A stretch of 64,000 bases of DNA from Romanomermis culicivorax (Eukaryota; Nematoda; Enoplea; Mermithida; Mermithidae): positions 1 to 64,000 of the forward strand of contig CAWUHX010000426.1 in the NCBI GenBank assembly GCA_963922205.1, in the 5' to 3' direction. This document shows, piece by piece, positions 58,723 through 64,000 of this stretch. The notes below the pieces were generated by a model. It was not told the DNA's origin and searched no databases. It saw only the letters and a program-made list of their open reading frames with translations. Both the position numbers and the translations under genes were made by a program. The stretch's first letter is position 1, and each line of letters begins with the position of its first letter.

Positions 58723-61700
58723 ATGAACAACTTTTCAAGTCACTTTTTTCAGAGTATCCAGCCGTGCATGTATCCAAATTCACAACCAGCGCCCAGCAAC
58801 CCCATGCCGGGTCAATATACCACCGGCCCTCCTGCGGGCCAGTATTTCCCGGGTCAGCAGCAACAGCCTTTTTATTCACAACCAGCGTTCAGCAATCCGC
58901 CGGGTCAATACACCGCCGGCCCACCCGCGGGTCAATATTTCCCCGGTCAACAGCCACCACCGCCCGTTTTTGATCAACCGTCGAATTTTCCGAACAACCA
59001 TCCGAACGATTTGAATTTTTTACTGGGGCCTCTCCTGGGAGCGGACAAAGTGATCGTTAAACAAAAGAAGGAAATGTTGGAAATTTTTAGCGGTTGGGAG
59101 ACGAATAATAGGTACGAAATTTACGACGGTCGGGGACAAGTGATTTTTTACGCTTTCGAGGATACCAGCGCTCTGAGTATGTGCTGCTTCGGCGAAAATC
59201 GACCTTTTTGCATACGGGTGATCAATTTTCAAGGTCAGCAGGTAAAATGTTCGATTGTGTGTCGATTCAGCTACCGTGTCATTTGGGCCATTGAATCGAT
59301 GCATCTCAGTTTTTTTCACATTGAGTGACTGTTCTAGCAGAAGAATGAGGTTTAGAACTTAAGACTGAATTTTGTTCCTTCTATAGCTTGTCTGTCTGCC
59401 GCTTTAGCAGAGGAAGTCCGTGATCCACTGGAGGTTGTGCAGGAGGAGTATATCAAGGGATCGGACGTAGTTCTATAGCTTTATTGCAACTCAGAATGGT
59501 TTCTTCGCAACAAGGTCGAGAAGACAAAAACAGAAAACTGTAATTTTTTCAAGTTTAGATTAATGCCTGTTTTGGTATTAGCTTCTGCACCGGTTTTTAG
59601 TTTTTGTGAACATGTGAACAAGCAGGAATTTTGCATGCAAATCGATACTTCGAAATTCGAAAGTAATGTCAATTTTGTTCCACAGTAATGCGGTATTGCA
59701 TTACAGTGCGCTTGAATTCAAAGTTTTGATATTTTTAAGAATTATCATGTATTTTGCTGCTCGATTATTGTATAGAATAAAAAAATATCATTTTTGAAAG
59801 TGCTCAGTTTAAATTTACTCAGCATATCGTGTCACAAATAAACCGAAAGTCAAAACAATACGAGAATTAAACTTTTTCAAATAAATTGAATTGAGACAAA
59901 ATTTTGCCAAAATTCTACGAATTTAGTTCTGGTTCAACCATTAAGTCTACCTTCAGAATAATTTTTTTAGTATTTTTAAGATTAATTATAATCAAAAGTA
60001 ATAATAATAAAAATATAATATAAATATAAAAGATGATAATTAAATTCTAAGAGTCTAGTAGATTTTCAGGTGTTAATTAACATTTTTTGTTATATTTAGA
60101 CACTTATTTTCATTGAACAAATACACTGTGTTTATCTTTTGCTTTTAATGCAGTGAAACCGAAACCAATACCGAAATTGTTGTTTTGAAATTAGTGAAAT
60201 TGAAACTGAAACTGTGGATTCGAAAATTACTATAGTGTGAATAAAATTCTTATTATGACCGCATGTCCTCCACCTTTGACAACGTCAGATCTGGAATCGG
60301 ATCCAGAAAACGTATATCATTTCATCTAGATTCAAATCCAGAAAAATGCACTTACCAGATCCTCATCCAGGAAATAGGTCGGATGTCCGGATAATCGGAA
60401 TGTGCATTCGGATATCCCTATACAGCTCACTCTTTCTCTGAATGACAAATGTTTTCCAGTCGTTATCCAATGCATCAGCCGCAATTGTCAAAAATGTGTT
60501 GGAAGTTAGGACACTCTGTTTCGCGTCTCAGTTCTTTCAGAATATCCTGAAATGTAATGACTCTAAAGAGTTGCAAATTGTTTCGGAGTTTGAGAAAAGA
60601 ATTCCTTACAGCTACTAATAATTTTGAGCCTCAATTAGACTCAAAAGCTTGAAAAACACGAGTAATTGAATGTTACTGAAAAACAGTTAATAATTGTTTC
60701 AGCTTCGAACCACAAAGTTATGCATAAATGATGGTTCAGAGTTATTCTTTTCCACCAAAATCATTGTTTCTTATCTCAGATTCTTACAGATTCCGGAAAA
60801 AAAGTGTAAATAGTTTGTATCCAGGCTAAGTTGAGCTATAGGAGCCGTAGGACAAACATCTGTGGCATTTCACGACCTGTACTCAGTAAACAACAACAAA
60901 TGTCATTTTTTGCTGTCTACAATAGTTACAATTTCTAAAAGAATCGAAAAACTGTTCCCAAATTTGTTATTAATCAATAAAAACAAATGAGATTTCACCG
61001 GAAACTTATTGAAAAACGAAACTTCGATTGTCGCATACTCCTTTGAATTTTCTCAAATGCGTGAATACCAATGTCTACCTCAAAGAGTTATGTGAGCAAA
61101 TTTTCTAGAAAATGAATTTTCGATTTCATGCAATTCTACATAACATAGTCTATCGATTAGATGGATGAGGTTAGAAGTGCGAACGTTATTTGGTTTTATG
61201 AGCCAACCTATAAAATGTTGATTGAAGTCTATCCCAACGATACCTCTTTACTATGATGCAAACCCTAATGAACCCCTAAATGTAAGCTTGAGATTCAAGT
61301 CGAGCAACAGATTTTCAAGGCTACCTTGAGGTTACTTTTGTTAAGGCTCACCTTAACCGTTAATGTTCTCGTTAAGGCTGTTGGAAGTCGGGTAACTGAG
61401 CCTAAAAAATTCCTGTTATTAAATTCTGGTACATCCGTCATATTTGTGAGTGTTTCACATTGCACGTAGATGGCTTTGTGATGGGTTTGCAAGACTTTAA
61501 CCGATAAGTTTTTGATCAATACTTGAAAATTGCCACGTTATGGAACATTTATGGCTTTCTAAGTCTCGATTAACTTAGAAATCTACTGAGGTTGGGGTCT
61601 GCTCGGCGTCAGTCGGAATTCAGCATTAGCCAACAAGCAGTCTATACCCCTAAACCCTCAAGAAATTGTACAATCTTCTCTTAAAATGTTTCATCCATTC

Positions 61701-63645
61701 CTTCTTCAGGTTATGGTTCTGAATTCGAGCGTGGACTGTTGCACAAGGGACGTCACGGTACAGGTGCCCGAAGGTCGCGTCGTTTCGAACATTTTCCAAG
61801 AATTCGCCTTTTTCGCACCTTCGTTTTACGTCAATGATAGCTCTGGCAGTATGGTTTTCAAAGTGAGTAGGATTTAATAAAAAAGTTTTTTCAAATAAAC
61901 AAAATTATAGTCATAAAAGTAGAGACTTATTTATAAAAGTTTGTTACGTAAATTTAAAATCCTCGAAGCATGAATTATGCAACGCTTCACTCTGTTTTTT
62001 AATGAATTTTCATTTTTTTAGTCTATCATTTAGAAGGTTTATGATTCATATTTTTCGGAAAAGTTTTAATTCAGTTTCGCGGTTCGAAAAGGGGCCAATC
62101 TATGTCTTTTTTGCGTTGAACTACTTCCAAAAAGTAAAACTAAAAAGCATTTTTTTATTAGCTATTTCATATTGTTATTATTACCTGCTAAACCGTATGC
62201 CACATAGGACTGAAATTTTGTAAACATGCTCGACAATTTACGCGTAAAAATTCTACAGTAAAAGACCCTGTTAGCGTTTTTGACGAAAGTAGTAATTTTA
62301 TCATTTTTAAATTGGAATCATTAAATAGAAATATAATTTTAAAAAGTTTAACCAATATATCCGCTTCACATTTCGTAGATTATTTAAAAATGTAAATTTG
62401 ATTATTAGGCAAAAAACAGTGTTTCAAAACTGATCAGATCTTCTAGAATTCTGACTGAAATCAACTCAAACTAATGTGTTGTTAATTATCAAAAATTAAA
62501 ATCCTACCTCCATCCCAAATCCATAGACATGATTCAGGATATTTTGATTAAAACCCTTTATTTACCCTTAAATTTTATGAACCCAGTAAAAGAATGAAAA
62601 ACAGCTGCAACTTTGAGTTCGGTTTTTTGGACTGTTGCATGATAAGTAGAGGTTACTGTTGAGTCAGTTCAATTTTCATCAGTCTTCAAAATTGTTTACA
62701 GTAGTAGGCCGATTGTTCAATTTTCAGTAATAAACAAAAAATAAGCCCCAAATGTTCAGCATTGTGATTATGGTAAAATTTATATATCATCAACAAAATG
62801 CTCTGAACAGTTTTTTTGTAATGAAGAATGCTACAGTAGTTGCATACTAAAATAATCCAGTGTACTTGATTTGTTGCGAAGTTTGTCTTTTATTAAGTAC
62901 TTTTAAATTAGACAATGACAAAAAATAAGTATCACCTTCAAAGTTGTTTACTCAAAGCTCTTACAGTAAGATTTATACTCAAGAAATTGATTAGCTCGTA
63001 AACAAATGTAACATTTTTCTAGAGCATGAAGCTTTCCACCTAATGAAAGTTGTGCATCAAATTGAACTTACATTTTTGGTTTTCGCTTCGTCTATCATTT
63101 TGAATTGAAGCTAAATTTCTTAATGCATTTGATTTCGCGATCATATAAACATTCAATTGATTTTATCAACGTATCTAGACAATTTACCAAGTGAAAAATG
63201 CCACAGTAACCTACTTCACTACAGTAGTTATTGTCTTCTTTCCGAATTTCGATTACAGCAAAGTTTCTGGAGTATTTTGCAGAAAAGCTTATTTTACGTA
63301 AATAATGATATGAACTGTATAGCTTACTGTAGTGAAAAATGCTACAGTAATTTGTTCATTAGAGTAGTTCATTCTGATTGACATTCATTCTAGGTAAAAA
63401 GTCCATTATCGGCGGCCATCGGTTCGTTGTCCAATGTTCAATTCGACGTTTTGTCGTCCGATCAAAGAACAGTCGTCGGACAAATTAGTAAACAATGGGG
63501 CGGTTTTTTCCGGGAATGGTTGACCGACGCCGACACTTTTGGCATCAGTTTCCCTCCCGATATGGACCCCGTTTGGAAAGCCGTTTTGTTGGCCGTCACC
63601 TTTGTAGTCGATTTCGAATTTTACGAAAAAAGCAATCGAAATTAG
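58723..63645 (+). CDS. Phospholipid scramblase
   Basis: Exons are 58723-59241, 61710-61862 and 63394-63645, all joined in phase 0 (donors GTAAAA and GTGAGT, acceptors TTCTTCAG and TTCTAG). The protein has 307 aa from 58723, or 292 aa from the in-frame ATG at 58768. Scramblases move phospholipids between the two leaflets of the plasma membrane in a calcium-dependent way. The N-terminus is a Pro/Gly/Gln-rich tail with two copies of PGQYTxGPPAGQYFPGQQ. The scramblase core follows (DKVIVKQKKEMLEIFSGWE, NRPFCIRV, then GQISKQWGGFFREW). Near the end lies a DADTFGISFPPDMD calcium-binding-like loop, and a terminal hydrophobic helix WKAVLLAVTFVVDF. The sequence CACTTTTTTCAG sits between the two candidate ATGs, so a splice or trans-splice acceptor at 58752 would make 58768 the true start. 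Intron 2 carries decayed MITE sequence. Confidence 0.92.
62120..62335. mobile_element. Decayed CTATAGTCTG-family MITE in scramblase intron 2
   Basis: Blocks GCCACATAGGACTGAAATTTTG, AAATTCTACAGTAAAAGA and GCGTTTTTGACGAAAGTAGTA align with the copy at 32897. Its ends are lost. Confidence 0.45.
62690..63380. repeat. Cluster of CTACAGTA/TACTGTAG motifs in scramblase intron 2
   Basis: ACAGTA or its complement occurs repeatedly (near 62698, 62830, 62963, 63201, 63221, 63326 and 63348), often as ATGCTACAGTAG or GAAAAATGCTACAGTAA. The same motif occurs inside the decayed MITE copies, so the cluster may derive from them. A further repeat at 63043-63110 (TTTTTGGTTTTCGCTTCGTCTATCATT) matches 7050-7080. 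Confidence 0.45.
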
Positions 63646-63733
63646 AAATATTTTGTGTACGACGATGAAAAATGTTGTTTTTTCGATCACGCGACCAAAT
63701 CTGAATGATTTTAGTTCCTGTAAGTACACCAAT

Positions 63734-63976
63734 CTATAGCCTGTCTATTATAAGATGCTTGGATTGTGAAATTACAAAAATGAATATTGTCATCTAAATT
63801 GTTTGCGCAGAGCTTTTACAGTAAGATTCTTCATTCAAAAGTTTGTTAAAAACTGGTCGAGTATGCTCATAAATTTAGAGTCCTCGTGACATATTGATTA
63901 CCAGAAAATCGTAAAAGCTCAAAAAATACTTGTTTTTTACAATTACTATTAACAAGCATTTTGAGAAAAACAGACA
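63734..63976. mobile_element. MITE, CTATAGTCTG family, 3' of scramblase
   Basis: The left end is CTATAGCCTGTCTATTATAA and the right end (other strand) TGTCTGTTTTTCTCAAAATG. The interior has CTTTTACAGTAAGATTCTTC and GTGACATATTGATTACCAGAA. About 240 bp, starting 88 bases past the scramblase stop. Confidence 0.65.
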
Positions 63977-64000
63977 AATATGCTGAAGAAATACTGATCA

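Overview
The window is nuclear DNA of an animal, almost certainly a nematode. It is AT-rich with interrupted genes: CDS introns range from a clear 55 bases up to about 3.3 kb, and splice acceptors are of the TTTTCAG/TTTTTAG kind. One gene encodes a chemoreceptor-like serpentine GPCR of the sra/srab type, a nematode expansion. Another encodes a Kunitz plus lustrin-type Cys-rich secreted protein of a kind common in nematodes. I cannot name the species. Gene density is low (five convincing genes in 64 kb); most of the rest is transposon-derived.

Genes, in order. (1) 5281-10435 (+): secreted Kunitz protein with two lustrin-like Cys-rich repeats, 4 exons, 183 aa. (2) 17270-12672 (-): seven-helix serpentine receptor, 2 exons, about 438 aa. 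(3) 28009-30345 (+): secreted, very hydrophilic protein built on an 11-residue periodicity like group 3 LEA proteins, 2 exons, 306 aa. (4) 37031-34362 (-): protein with five degenerate calponin-type repeats and no CH domain, 4 exons, 332 aa. (5) 58723/58768-63645 (+): phospholipid scramblase, 3 exons. These models rest on exon phase, splice sites and protein family fit; every internal junction keeps frame. The genes do not form an obvious pathway or operon.

Mobile DNA. A complete-ended Ty3/gypsy element (44465-51215, minus strand) has two 0.89-kb LTRs, a primer binding site, a polypurine tract and a 4-bp target duplication. It has lost the reverse transcriptase core and carries an internal template-switch-like rearrangement. 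Three hAT-type elements (20584-21366, 55139-55595, 55801-57866) each have a perfect 8-bp target duplication. A Harbinger-like MITE with CGTACG arrays (18370-18661) is nested in another palindromic element. Two 1.2-kb foldback elements (15524-16755, 52509-53751), a 5'-truncated LINE tail (2300-3573), a decayed Harbinger transposase (about 25700-26060), a MITE family with termini CTATAGTCTGTTTTT (six or more recognisable copies) and a tandem tRNA-derived SINE cluster (42300-42850) make up much of the remainder.

Simple repeats are conspicuous: an uninterrupted (GAAA)n of about 300 bp lies close to the first splice donor of the calponin-repeat gene, and a 440-bp imperfect purine tract lies in the last intron of the Kunitz gene. 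I found no rRNA, intact tRNA, CRISPR or bacterial feature.
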